From Purpureocillium takamizusanense (taxonomy: Eukaryota; Ascomycota; Sordariomycetes; Hypocreales; Ophiocordycipitaceae): a DNA stretch of 64,000 nucleotides. The stretch is from NCBI RefSeq assembly GCF_022605165.1, contig NC_063069.1, positions 2,418,001 to 2,482,000 on the forward strand. The letters run 5' to 3'. This document shows, one piece after another, positions 22,126 through 32,658 of the stretch. The notes under the pieces were generated by a model, which was given only the letters and a program-made list of their open reading frames with translations, was not told the DNA's origin and did no database searches. The position numbers were made by a program, and so were the translations under genes. Numbering within the stretch: the stretch's first letter is position 1; every line of letters begins with the position of its first letter.

Positions 22126-24078
22126 ATGAAATCGGACGAGCCAAGGCGGCGATTCGCCCCCGTCCCCCTTGAGACAACCTTTCAATCCATTAAGAGCGGC
22201 CCCCAGCACGAGCAACAACAACCACCGCAGCCGCAGCCGCAGGGTCACATTGGGCCGAACCCAGAGCTGACGCCAGAACCCTCGCCTCGATCGCTGTCGC
22301 CGGCAATTCCCGACCTGCCGCTGCCGCTGCAACCACCGCAACTGCACCTGCTACAGCATCATGGGCTCGCACCGCTGCAGAGACGGCGCTTCAAGCCGCA
22401 GCTGATCGAGACGTCCAGGCGCACCCACCGGGCGGGCGACCCCGGCCCCGCTACTCGGCCGACGGACAAGACTGACATCACCCCCTACACGAACCACATC
22501 TACGTGGCAAGGCCCAAGCCCCGGCGGAAGCGCGGGGACTCGCAGGATGACGAGCCGGCCCGTCACATGCCGCCGACGCGGCGCGAGACGGAAGATGAGG
22601 GGGTCAAGGAGTACCTGCTCGAGCTGGCCGGCAAGGAGGCGGCACGGCAGATCGAGGAAGCTGCGCTCGCTGCCTTTCCCAACAGCCGGGCCCGTGAGGG
22701 CGGCGTCGCCCATTTCTACTTTCACGAGAGCTCCGGCAGCGATGGCGCCTCGGACGACGCCCCCGAGGACCACGGCCAGAGGCTGCGTCGCAAGTCGTCG
22801 TCCAATCTCGGCTTGAACTGGTGGCACAGGCACATGCAGGAGCATGCCGAGCAGATTGCGGAGGACCGAGACGACTACGACTTGCCCATGGGCGACGACG
22901 AAGATGACGAAGATGCCATCATGCTGCGAACCGATTCCGACCTCGACCGCATGGACCTGTCCCTGCCCCCGGACCCGTTGTGGACCACGACCAACAAGCT
23001 GGACCCGGATGACAGGCGGGACTCTATGGCCGAGATGCAGTCGCTGCGCCGGGCCGTCAGCCCCATTGCCGCCGACCCGCAGCACCACCGCCTTTTCGGA
23101 GGTGACCGGCAGGCCGACGCCTGGCCCGCCGCAGACGGCCGAGCGCCGGAGCCACGCCCCGCGCCGGGATTCCTCGCACCCGCCGACCCCGGGGCCGGGC
23201 GCCCATTTGCTTCATTTGGGCTGCAGCCCGAAGATGTCAAGCTGCACCTCATGCGACAGGCAGCGTCACCGCCGATGCTGGGCAAGGATCTCACGTTCCG
23301 CAGGTGCCCGTCGCCCAAGCAAACCAAGCTGGAGACGGACCACCCCTTTGTCGAGCATGGGGGGTCGGTGGAGAAGAATCGGGACACGTCGGGTCAGGGC
23401 GGTCTCTGGAGGGGCTACTGCTTCCGTTCCGAGTCTAACACCGACTTCATCGTGCCGGCGGACCTGCACCCCGCGCCCATGATGGTCACGCCGATGCCGC
23501 CGGGTACACCCGGCGAGCCGCCCGCGTACGAGTCGTTGAGCGAAGAGCCCGGCTCGCTGTACGCGTCTTCGTCCAACAACAGCTCCTCGGGCAGCTCGCC
23601 GCCGCCGCCGAGCCTCTGGCGGGCCGACCACCACCAGCGCCGGGCCAGCAGAGGCGGCCAGGCGGCGGCCAACAAGGGTTTGCACATGCTGCACGGGCTC
23701 GACGAGCGTCTGCACCGCGAAAAGACGCAGGCCGAGCGTGACGAGAAGATCCTGCACGAGTTTGACGATGAGTTCGTCACCCAGGTGTACAACTACCTAT
23801 CCCTCGGGTACCCGGCCATGGCGCGGTCCTTTGACGAGGAGCTGTCCAAGATCACGCGCGTGAGCGTGGAGGAGCTCGGCCGCGACGACGAGCGGCAGAT
23901 GGCAAAGGGCCACATGCTCGAAATGCGCCTCGACGACAACCCCGAGGAGGCCAGATGTCCGCGCTGGAGGGCCCTCAAGACGTACATTTACGAGTGGGCG
24001 CGGCAGCACCCCAACCTCGACAACCTCGATCCGCTGGCCTGGGGCGTCAGGGAGCGGAGGGGCAGCTGGGCCATTTGA
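22126..24078 (+). CDS. Conserved fungal protein of unknown function, 650 aa
   Basis: Single-exon frame; the ATG follows an ACG-repeat leader and TCCGCGACA. The N-terminal part has short conserved blocks in disordered sequence: RRFAPVPLETTF near residue 10, FKPQLIETSRRTHR (about 90) and TDKTDITPYTNHIY (about 120). The middle is acidic and disordered. The C-terminal 120 residues look folded: DEFVTQVYNYLSLGYPAMAR (about 550-570), then FDEELSKITRVSVEEL and RWRALKTYIYEWARQHPN. I recognise this C-terminal block as widespread in Pezizomycotina hypothetical proteins but know no assigned function. No membrane segment or signal peptide is seen, and the basic stretches (PKPRRKR) could serve nuclear import. 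It is divergent from the 1420-aa gene. Confidence 0.85.
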   Translation: MKSDEPRRRFAPVPLETTFQSIKSGPQHEQQQPPQPQPQGHIGPNPELTPEPSPRSLSPAIPDLPLPLQPPQLHLLQHHGLAPLQRRRFKPQLIETSRRTHRAGDPGPATRPTDKTDITPYTNHIYVARPKPRRKRGDSQDDEPARHMPPTRRETEDEGVKEYLLELAGKEAARQIEEAALAAFPNSRAREGGVAHFYFHESSGSDGASDDAPEDHGQRLRRKSSSNLGLNWWHRHMQEHAEQIAEDRDDYDLPMGDDEDDEDAIMLRTDSDLDRMDLSLPPDPLWTTTNKLDPDDRRDSMAEMQSLRRAVSPIAADPQHHRLFGGDRQADAWPAADGRAPEPRPAPGFLAPADPGAGRPFASFGLQPEDVKLHLMRQAASPPMLGKDLTFRRCPSPKQTKLETDHPFVEHGGSVEKNRDTSGQGGLWRGYCFRSESNTDFIVPADLHPAPMMVTPMPPGTPGEPPAYESLSEEPGSLYASSSNNSSSGSSPPPPSLWRADHHQRRASRGGQAAANKGLHMLHGLDERLHREKTQAERDEKILHEFDDEFVTQVYNYLSLGYPAMARSFDEELSKITRVSVEELGRDDERQMAKGHMLEMRLDDNPEEARCPRWRALKTYIYEWARQHPNLDNLDPLAWGVRERRGSWAI

Positions 24079-24952
24079 AGCAGGTGTCTCCTGCTTCCTC
24101 GCCTCGATGCGAGGCTTGGCCAACAACGTCTTGGCACATACCAAACATTTATATCCATCATATTTTCCCTTTTCTTCTTCTTCTTCCTCATCTTCTCGGT
24201 TGGCATATGGTCACCTTGGATAGCGGGCGTTTCTTTTTCTTCTCCCATCCTACCACCCTTTCTCACAGGTTACTCTGCCGCGGTACTTGGTATCTAATGG
24301 CTTTAGAATGCACGAAATTGATGTTCTTCATGCGGCGGCTGCTCACGTCTCTTGCGGCGGCGACTGGGGAGGGAGACTTGTCCATCTGCATCATCCGGTT
24401 GCGGGGGCGTTGTTGCGATTCATATATTTTTACTACCTGCTTTGGCAAAAGGAACAAGAGAAAAAAACAGAAAGGCTGTTTTGCGGCTTGTTGGCCGGCG
24501 CGGCGTGTTGGATGGATGTTCGGTGGTGGTGGGGGATTATCGTCGCCTTGGGACCGTTGAAGCGTGGCATGGGCGTGGGCGTGGGAGGCGGGGCAGGTTA
24601 TCATCATCCATGGGAGAGAGGTCGCGCAGAAGGAGACGTGCGTGCGTGTGATGATGCGGTGGCCCTGGAGGTGTCCGAGGCACGGCAGCCCACGGCCAGG
24701 TAGACAGACAAAAGACGATTCAAAGCGATACAAAAGAGAGAACACATTCAAGCACCTCACCACTTCAGACCTGCGACAGTGAGAGACATGTCCCCATCAT
24801 GACCTGATGTGCAGGTATATGCTTGTACGCCTGGTATCAACTCGCCGTCGTTGTATTTGCACAGCCCGAGAGAGAATCTACAAGATGAACCAACGCCGAA
24901 TGCAGTGCCCGTCTTTCTCCCACCACCCGCCGTCCTCCCCGCAGCCCGCTTT
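24079..24952. other. Convergent 3' region between the 650-aa gene and the Utp12-domain gene
   Basis: 874 bp with a pyrimidine-rich TTCTTCTTCTTCTTC tract soon after the upstream stop (about 24172-24195). Short frames on both strands show no family motif. Regarded as two 3' untranslated regions. Confidence 0.55.
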
Positions 24953-26188
24953 TCACTTTCGTTTGGAAAAGGGCGAGCGGGCCATCTTTTGCACCTTGGA
25001 CGGCGGCGCCGCGGCCTCGACGTCGCTCTCCTCGTCCTCGCCCATCGACTCATCCACGTCGTCGTGGTCGACCTCGTCCTCGTCGAGCGGCTCGTCGCCG
25101 TCCTCGCCCTCGCTGTCGTCCTCCTCGACATCGTCGTCGTCATCGTCTTCCTCGTCCTCGGAGTCGCCTACGACCCCGTTGGCCAGGGGGCCGGTCTCAT
25201 CCTCGTCGTCCTCTTCGTCATCGCTGTGTTGGTTCCGTCTCCTCCGGGGTCGTAGCGCGCCGTTGGCCGGCTCCTTGTTGTCAGACTCGCCCTCCACCCA
25301 GATGACATCCTCGTCGTCCTCGCCGGCGTCGCCCAGCTGCGGCAGGGCGGAGCCGCGCTGCATCTTCCGCCGCAGGTCCATCTGGCCGTCCAGCAGGTCC
25401 AGCTTGCCTTTGAGGGCCAGGAGACTGTTAAGCCCCTTTGCCCGCTCGGCGAGCACCTTTTGCAGGCTGCTCAGGCTCTGCACCACCTTGGGCTGGGAGG
25501 CGAGCGCGCCGCCGTGGGAGACGAGCGTCCACTGCACCCACGTCATGAGGTTGCCGGCGCGGCCAGGCCGCCGGTACAGCCGGGCGGCCAGGCTGGTGAG
25601 GAGCGTGCCGGCGAGGGAGCTGTCGATGCGCTCGATGGTGTTTCGGATCGTCGTCAGGTCGGTGGTGTGGAGGCAGGACTCGAGGAGGTCGGTGTCGTCC
25701 GTCTTGAGGGCCTGAGTGAGGACCGTCGTGAGGGACTGGTGGGAAGGGGGCACGATGGCCGTGCGCGGGCGCTGGACGGCGGCGTTACTGCCGGCGGCGC
25801 TCGACTGCTGGAGGAGCGCGGGGACGTCGATGGCGCCATTGTCTCGTAGGAGTTCGCCGAAAGAGGGTGACGTGGGCTCACCATCCGACTCTTCGGGGTC
25901 TGCACCGTCCCGGCCAGCTGGCTTGCCATTGACGGCGGCAGGGGCGGGCGCGGCCTCCCCGTTGGTCTTTGCGGGCTGGTCCTCCTCCTCGTCATCCGAC
26001 AGGTCCTCGTCGCTGGGCTCGTCCGAGGAGATCTCTATCGTCTCCATTTGCGAGCTCTGGATGGCATCGGTGTTTGACACGGAGGCCTTGGCCTCGTTGA
26101 CCGTGGCCTTTGTGGGGACCTTTGCGCTCGACCGGACCGCGGGGGCGGCCAGCTTGGCCGGCGCCTTGCGCTTTGTCGACATGGGCAT
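24953..26188 (-). CDS. Utp12-domain protein (UTP5/WDR43-like C-terminal module), SSU processome, 411 aa
   Basis: A single frame; a second in-frame ATG at 26182 (MSTKRKAPAKL) is an equally good start. Order: basic N-terminus, acidic Ser/Asp patch (about 54-71), SFGELLRDNGAIDVPALL (about 109-126), then the helical Utp12/Dip2-type domain (about 152-265; SLTTVLTQALKTDD, LAARLYRRPGRAGNL, WVQWTLVSHGG, LLALKGKLDLL). A very acidic tail (about 322-390) ends in a basic RSPFSKRK. Utp12 domains belong to t-UTP/UTP-B subunits of the small-subunit processome, which binds U3 snoRNP and the 35S pre-rRNA in the nucleolus. Yeast Utp5 and human WDR43 carry an N-terminal WD40 propeller; none is present here, so the gene encodes only the C-terminal module. 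Upstream DNA shows no in-frame propeller. Confidence 0.85.
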   Translation of the reverse strand: MPMSTKRKAPAKLAAPAVRSSAKVPTKATVNEAKASVSNTDAIQSSQMETIEISSDEPSDEDLSDDEEEDQPAKTNGEAAPAPAAVNGKPAGRDGADPEESDGEPTSPSFGELLRDNGAIDVPALLQQSSAAGSNAAVQRPRTAIVPPSHQSLTTVLTQALKTDDTDLLESCLHTTDLTTIRNTIERIDSSLAGTLLTSLAARLYRRPGRAGNLMTWVQWTLVSHGGALASQPKVVQSLSSLQKVLAERAKGLNSLLALKGKLDLLDGQMDLRRKMQRGSALPQLGDAGEDDEDVIWVEGESDNKEPANGALRPRRRRNQHSDDEEDDEDETGPLANGVVGDSEDEEDDDDDDVEEDDSEGEDGDEPLDEDEVDHDDVDESMGEDEESDVEAAAPPSKVQKMARSPFSKRK

Positions 26189-28291
26189 GGGGAGGCACGA
26201 GAGCAGCGCGTGCTCGTGAGACGGCCTGCCGGTGGTGTAGGGGTGTGGTGGCGACGGAGCAAAGGGGAGGAAGCCCGTTTGCGATGCCTACGGGGTCGTG
26301 AAAGCAATTGACGCAGCCGCAGAGAGAGTGATTGGCGATGAAATCTGCTCTCGGGCGGCTTGCAAAGGTGTTGGGCTGCTTGCGATAAGCCACGAGAATG
26401 GGTGGGAAAATTTCACGGCGGCTTCACCACGATGGATCAACTTTTTTTTGGGCCGGCCGACCAGGACGGGCCTGGCTGGTTGGGCGTGCGCTGCGTCCCC
26501 ACAACGTCAGTCAGTGGAGGATGTGGATGATAATCTGGCGATAAGGAGAGGAGCGTCAGGTGAGAAAGCACGTGTTGATATGAGACACGAAGGCGATGGC
26601 TCATCCGACAAAACCACCCACGCCAGCTCTCGGCTGCGGACCACCACCACAAGCGTGGTGGGGTGGCTGCATCTCTAAACTTCAAGTTTCCAGGCATCCC
26701 GGTTCGGGGGGGGGGGGGCACATTTGATGAGCTCATTTTTTGATGCTCCTCTGCTCTCTCTGATCAGGGGACGCGAGGCTACGATTGCGACCGTCCCAGG
26801 CGATGGAGTTGGCGCATGCGTTGATTGGGTGCCTTGCATAGCGGGACCCACCCAATCCCAGTGGCTGGGGGCCGCTTCCGGCGCCTGCTGCGAAGCGACC
26901 GGGCTACCCTACACTGCGCCGCATGCGCTGCGTTCCGGTGGTGGGTGGTGCCAGTCGATGGCCCATGTCGCGGAAATTTGCTGATTGGCGAAGTGTGAGG
27001 GCACCGAAGCGTAGGGGCAGCACATCCAGCGCCGCCCACCGCACCGTGCATGCGCCTCGGTAGAACGATTTGCATCGCGTGCGACAGCTGTCGCGTCGCC
27101 CATCCATGATTGATTGATGCAAGGCGAGGCGCGTGCAGGCAGGTTAGTAGGTGGAGGTACGTAGTGGACTCGAGAGACAGAGTGGAAGCCTCCATCCCGG
27201 GGTTCCGGCGACGGGCAGCAGTTGCAGTTGCACCAGTAGACGCGCCGCGCGACTGTCGGTGCCCTGCCTGGGCCGCGAGACGGCAGCCATGCTGGTGTCG
27301 AGACTTTTCTGGGCTCGCGCGTTCGTTGCGCACCTGAGGTGCGAATGGCTCGAGCGCAAACTTGCAACACGCCCTGCCTTGTGAGGGGGACTATTCTGCT
27401 GTATTACTGCTTCGCACGCCACCACCGTGCGGTCATGAGCAACTTCTGGCGTAGCGTTGGGGCGCGCGCATGTGAGTGAGGCCCGCTAGTCTGCTAGGAA
27501 GCCATTCGCCATTACACGACAACAAACGCGCGGAGAGATGCTTACCTTTTATGGGCACTGGCCACCGAGTACGTTCAGTATTGAGATGAGATGATGGGGT
27601 CAAGGCGCGACCTGCTGCTCGTCTGAAAGTAGCAGCGACACAGCCACCTGTCAAAACTCGCACGCACGCTGCTGTTGTCTCGTTCAGTTCACACGACTCC
27701 GAGTAATAGGCGCACGCGTCCCCCGAGCCTCCCTCGTGCGACCAGGCGGGTTCCTGGTCCCTCGGGTGGAGCGGGTCGCGTCGCCCAAATCACGCAGCTT
27801 CCATGCGGTTCTAGGGTCGTGCGCTCTCGCCGGCGGGTGAGTCCGGATGGGGAGCTGTGGCGACGCGAAGGAGGAGGAGGAGGAGGAGGAGGAGGACGAC
27901 GACGATGAGCACGACTCCCCCAGACGGCTGCGGGCAGCCGCGGTCGCACGAGTCGCAGCTGCGGCACGTCGTTTGCGACCAGCCGGGACAGGACAGGACA
28001 GGACAGGGCAAGGCAAAGGAGGGCAGCGCTCGCACGGCACGGCACGGCACAGCAGGTCAGGTCTGGCGGCGGTTGTCGCTCGCTGCTGGGACGATGGTGC
28101 TCCATGTGAGCCGAGGAGCGCTGCTTTTTTAAGTCGCGACCCTGGCATGAGTGGCGGACTGAGGATGCAGTGTTGAAAGCGCCTCGGGAAGTCGTGTCGC
28201 ATCGGGCGTGCTGATTGATTGATTGATTGATTGATTGATGCATAAAAGCATCTCGCTGGCACTGGCCAGCATGGCGCGGATCGAATGCATG
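26189..28291. promoter_or_regulatory. Upstream region of the Utp12 gene and distal upstream region of bdf1
   Basis: No gene is supported. A minus-strand frame of 314 codons (27689-28633) consists of translated microsatellites. It holds a G13 tract (26706-26718), a GGA run (27868-27896), (GGACA)n (27985-28008), (CACGG)n (28031-28052) and (TTGA)n (28211-28239). Confidence 0.5.
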
Positions 28292-29639
28292 CACTGCGGA
28301 GGAGGGTTGTGTGCGATTTTGTGTGTCGGGTTTGTTTGCAGCCGCCAGGCCAGGCCAAACCAAACCAAATCCAAGCCCAGCCTCTCTCTCTGCAGGCCTG
28401 CCGCCGTCCCAGCCTCGTCCCTCACCTGGGCCTGGCTCACGAGCCACGCCCGCCACAAACCCCGTTAAGCCGTTTCGCCCCGGCCACTGGCGCCACCCCA
28501 CTCCGGCCACGTAAAATTTCCCCCCCTGCCCCTCAGCCCTTGGTGCGGCGCCCCGATAAACCGCACGTCCAACGCCCGCGCCCGGCGCTGCACTCTCTCT
28601 CTCATAAATACCTTCGCGCCGCCGACCGGCCAAAATTCACGGATCGTGCACGCGCTTTTCTTTCGCCCCCGACCCTACCCACCCCCTCCCTACCTCCGGC
28701 CCGGCCAGTACCCCTCCGGTACCTCCTGCCCGCCAGCCAGACCACAGCCAGATAACACTAATTCCCACCAACGCCGCACGCGCCTCCTGCCAGCGCGCCC
28801 AGGTACCCAACGCGTACCTACCTTCCGCCTGCATCGCTCGGCCACTGCCTGCGCTACATCGCCCCAATAGCAGTACCTTACTCAGCATTCGCTGCTTGAG
28901 GCCGCAACAAATCGCATTCGCCCTTGCGCGCATCTACTGCTCCGCGTCGCGACCAACCATCCATCCCATCGCGCCCGCCCGCCCGAAATCGCTGCGCAAA
29001 GCTCAGCAGCATTTCTTTTCTTACTTGCAGCTGCCGCAAAAGCGACAACCGTCTTCTTCGGGCCCGTCCCTCCGCCGCCGCCGCCTCACGCGCCGTCACC
29101 CATACTAAACGCGCCCGCCTTTAGGCTCCACCAGAGCTTTACCACTCGCCCGCCCGCGCACACGCACGAGAGCTTCACTGCGCCTCGACGTGTCGCTCCC
29201 TGCCTAGGCTCCCATCCCAACCGCCGGGCCCGAGCTCAAAAGGCTGCCCACGGCTGCGCGCCCGCCCGCCCTTTCGTTCCGCCGGCTGCCCAGTCACCTG
29301 CGACGACTTCGCCGCACCCCAAAGCACTCGCCGCCGGCTGCCACCGAGTCGCATTTCTCAGTGCATCATCGCCATCTGCATTGAAGCATCAGCGCATCAG
29401 TGCATCATCGCACCTGCCCGCCGCTGCGCATCCCGCACCTCGCCACCGACGCCTGCACCCGCCCGTGCGCTTAAAGGCCCACCTTCGCTTCTTCTAGTCG
29501 CGTTGCGCCGCCTCCCAACTTAAACCTCTTTTCACCTGCGCGCCGTCCGGCGGCCCACTTTCGTCTCGTGCCGATTTCATGCCGCGCCGCGCATCCTAAG
29601 TCCATCAACACTGCTGCGCTGCCATCGCGAAACGCAATC
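28292..29639 (+). promoter_or_regulatory. ATG-free promoter/leader of bdf1 with a terminal 6-codon uORF
   Basis: Between the ATG ending at 28291 and the ATG at 29579 no ATG occurs on the + strand, although I count 22 CAT trinucleotides (ATG on the other strand). The tract is C/T-rich, has a TATA-like CATAAATA at 28603-28610, and GGTACC at 28718 and 28802. The only upstream ATG opens a 6-codon frame (MPRRAS, 29579-29599) that ends 40 nt before the bdf1 start. This is the pattern of a very long scanned 5' leader. Confidence 0.6.
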
Positions 29640-32600
29640 ATGGCCTCGCCGGGTCCCGACGCCCCCGCGACAGAGGCCAAGTCTCCCGCACCCGTGCCTG
29701 CGCCCGCTGCATCTGCCTCCGAGCAGACGCCCCAGCCTGATGTTAACGGGTACGTCGTCGTATCTCTTGCGTCCGTGCAATTCTCTCTACCATTGACTTT
29801 GCTCGCTGACACGACTTTGTGCAGCCATGTTCCCTCCGAAGAACCTACGACGAAACCCCAGCCAGACTTGGCGGTCCCGTCTGCCGCCGAGCATCCCGCC
29901 GAAAAGGATGTGCCCTCGCCCTCGCCTGCCGAGTCCCCGCAGCCTGAGGCCGAAAGGCCCTTGCTGAACGGCAACGGCTCGACGGGCGAGCACACCGAGG
30001 CCAACAAACCCGCGGCCGACGCGGACGCGAAACCTGCTCAGCCCGAAAGCTCGGCCGCGAGCAAGAGTCCGGCGCCGAAACCCGCAGAAAGCCCCGCGCC
30101 GGCGCCAGTCGAGGACCTGCCCAAGGCTGTGGCTGATGAAGAAGCGCCCAAGGCTGCGGACCCCGGACCTAAGGTTTCTTCCCCGCAAGCGCCCGATGAG
30201 CCTGCAGCCGCCCCGCTTCCCGCTGCGTCTGAAGATGTCGAGATGGCCGACTCTGCTCCGGTCAAGGATGAGCGCGCAGAGCCTGCTTCCCAGGCCGCCG
30301 ACGACAAGTCCGCACCTGCATCTCCAGTCGCCAAGGAGCCCGCTCCTGACACAGAAATGACTGACTCCCGGGTGGAGGACCCAGCCACCGCTAAGCCAGA
30401 ACACGTTGACGAGCCTATTCCTTCGCAAGATGCTGCCGCCCTCCCGAGCTCCGAGGTCGACCTGGGTCCCGCTCGCATGTCTCAACTCGCCATTGAAACC
30501 GACGATAAAGACACATCTCTTGACGTGTCCATGACGGAGGCACCCAGCACCAAGGTGGCCCGGGAGCGCGAGGAGGACACCACCGAGGAACCTGCGCCGA
30601 AGCGCGCGAGGACAGAGCCCAAGGAGGACGAGCCCGCAGATAAAGAGACATCCGCGGCACCCGCCGATGCCACGGGCGACGTCATCAACGCCGCCCCTGA
30701 CGTACCACTCCTCGACATGACGGCTGTAACTAGCTTGACGCGGTGGACCGACGCCGACACGAACGCTGCGACCATAACCCCCTTTCAGCGCCGCGAGATC
30801 CGCAAGGTGATTGGCCGCGTCAAGAAGACCAAGTCGGGGGGGCACTTCCGTGACTCGGTCCAGAAGCTCTGGCCGCAGGTGTGGGAGGGTTATGCCGCGC
30901 GCATTGAGAAGCCCATGGACTTAAGTGAGGTTGACCGGTCCGTGCGGGACCCCAACAGCCTCATCGCGACCTGGGGCGACTTCAAGTCCACCCTCGCCCT
31001 TATCTTTGAGAATGCCATGGATTTCAACGGCCCGGACCACACCATTACGGCCGCGGCTGCGCACGCCGTGAAGCTGGTGTGGGAAGACGTCGTTACGATC
31101 CCGGCCGAAGAGCCCGTTAAGCCCAAGGCGGTGCCCAAGCCCAAGCCCGTGCGTGAGTCCCGGACTGTCTCTAACGCCGACGCTGTCGCACGGCGACAGT
31201 CTGCTGGGCCGGCGGGCAGCCCAGACGCGCCCGCTCCTGCCGCCCCGACGCAGGAGGCGCCCGTCGACCGCCGCAGCTCGACAGCCACCGACGGTGACAG
31301 GCCCAAGCGGACCGTGCGGGCGCCGAAGCCCAAGGACATCGACTACACCACGAAGCCATCGCGCAAGAAGCTCAAGCCGGAGCTGCAGTTTTGCGACGAG
31401 GTCCTGACAGAGCTGATGAGTCCCAAACACCACAACATCAACAAGTGGTTCACGGAGCCCGTGGACGCCGAGGGCCTGGGCATCCCGTCGTATTATAGCG
31501 TCATCAAGAAGCCGATGGACCTCGGCAAGGTGCAGCGCATGCTAGCTGGTGGCGACATCTCGAGCTTTAAGGAATTTGATAAGAACGTGCGGCTCGTGTT
31601 CGAGAACTGCTATAAGTTCAACGGGCCTCCGGAGCAGGGCAACCCCGTGTCGGGGCTCGCCGCGCAGCTCGAGGATCTGTATGTCGGTCAGGTGAAAAAC
31701 AAGGACTCGTGGCTGGCCAAGCACGCCAAGTCCAACGCGCCGGCAGCGACGGCCTCCAACGCCAGCGACGAGGACGAGGATGAGGATGAGGGTGACGACA
31801 ACGCCGCGCAAGCGGCCGCGGCCGCCAACAAGGACATGGAGGAGCTCAAGGCCAGACTGGACGAGGAGACGCAGAAACTCAACGGTTTGCTCCTCAGCGG
31901 CAACCAATCCATCATCACTATGCAGCAGCAGATTGTGCAGACGGTCCAGACACTGGTCATTGAGGCAGCCCAGAAGGCGCAGCAGGCCCGTGTGAAGCCG
32001 GAGAAGCCGGCCAAGAAGACCAAGGCCGGCAAGCCCAAGGCTGCGGGCGGCGCAGGTCGGAAGTCGACAGGCGGTGGCGGCGACAAGCCCAAGAAGGCTG
32101 CCGGCTCCAAGAAGGCCGCCTCGAGAAAGGACTTGTCGCCCGACGAGAAGAACCAGATTGCCAACGCTATTAACGACCTGGACTCGCCGCACCTCGATCA
32201 GGCCATTGACATCATCAAGCACGACACTGGCCAGAATGTAAGTGGATACGTACCGTTGATGTGGGCTGAATTGGGATACTAACTTGATCCAATAGGAGAA
32301 CAAGGACGGCGAATTGGAGCTGGACATTGACCAGCTCAGCAACGCGGCGTTGTTCAAGCTCTGGGACCTGTGCAAAAAAGCGCTCCCAGGCTTCGGTAAA
32401 GACTCAGCCGCAGCTCCCAATTCGTCGCCAGAGGTTAACCGGGCCGCCGCCAAACAGGCTCCTAAGACGGCAGCGAAGCCCAAGAAGAACAAGCCCATGA
32501 GCGCCAAGGAGCAAGAGGCGCGGATCGCGGAGCTCAACGCCCTTCGGCAGCTGTACAAGTCGGGTCAAGAGCCTGCGGACGCTCAGAAGGTGGCGCAGAC

Positions 32601-32658
32601 GCCCGTGGCCATGGATGCTGCCGATTCGAGCGATGACTCGGACTCGGAGGAGGAATGA
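29640..32658 (+). CDS. bdf1: BET-family double-bromodomain protein (Bdf1-like), 961 aa
   Basis: Exons 29640-29749, 29825-32237 and 32296-32658. Intron 1 (75 bp, GTACGT...GCTGAC...GCAG) is a multiple of three and free of stops, so an unspliced reading looks open. Intron 2 (58 bp, GTAAGT...TACTAAC...ATAG) interrupts the ET domain. Order: acidic/Pro-rich disordered N-terminus (1-335), bromodomain 1 (about 350-455; IEKPMDLSEV, NAMDFNG), basic linker, bromodomain 2 (about 552-658; IKKPMDLGKV, ENCYKFNGP), acidic patch, Lys-rich segment, ET/NET domain (about 804-866; IANAINDLDSPHLDQAIDII, LFKLWDLCKK) and a Ser/Asp/Glu tail. Bdf1 proteins read acetylated histone H4 and link it to TFIID/SWR1. Both acetyl-lysine Asn residues (in DFN and KFN) appear present; BD1 is the more divergent. 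Confidence 0.92.

Noticed and set aside
27689..28633. 314-codon minus-strand frame upstream of bdf1
   Set aside because: Built from TTGA, GGACA and GGA microsatellites; no conserved block.
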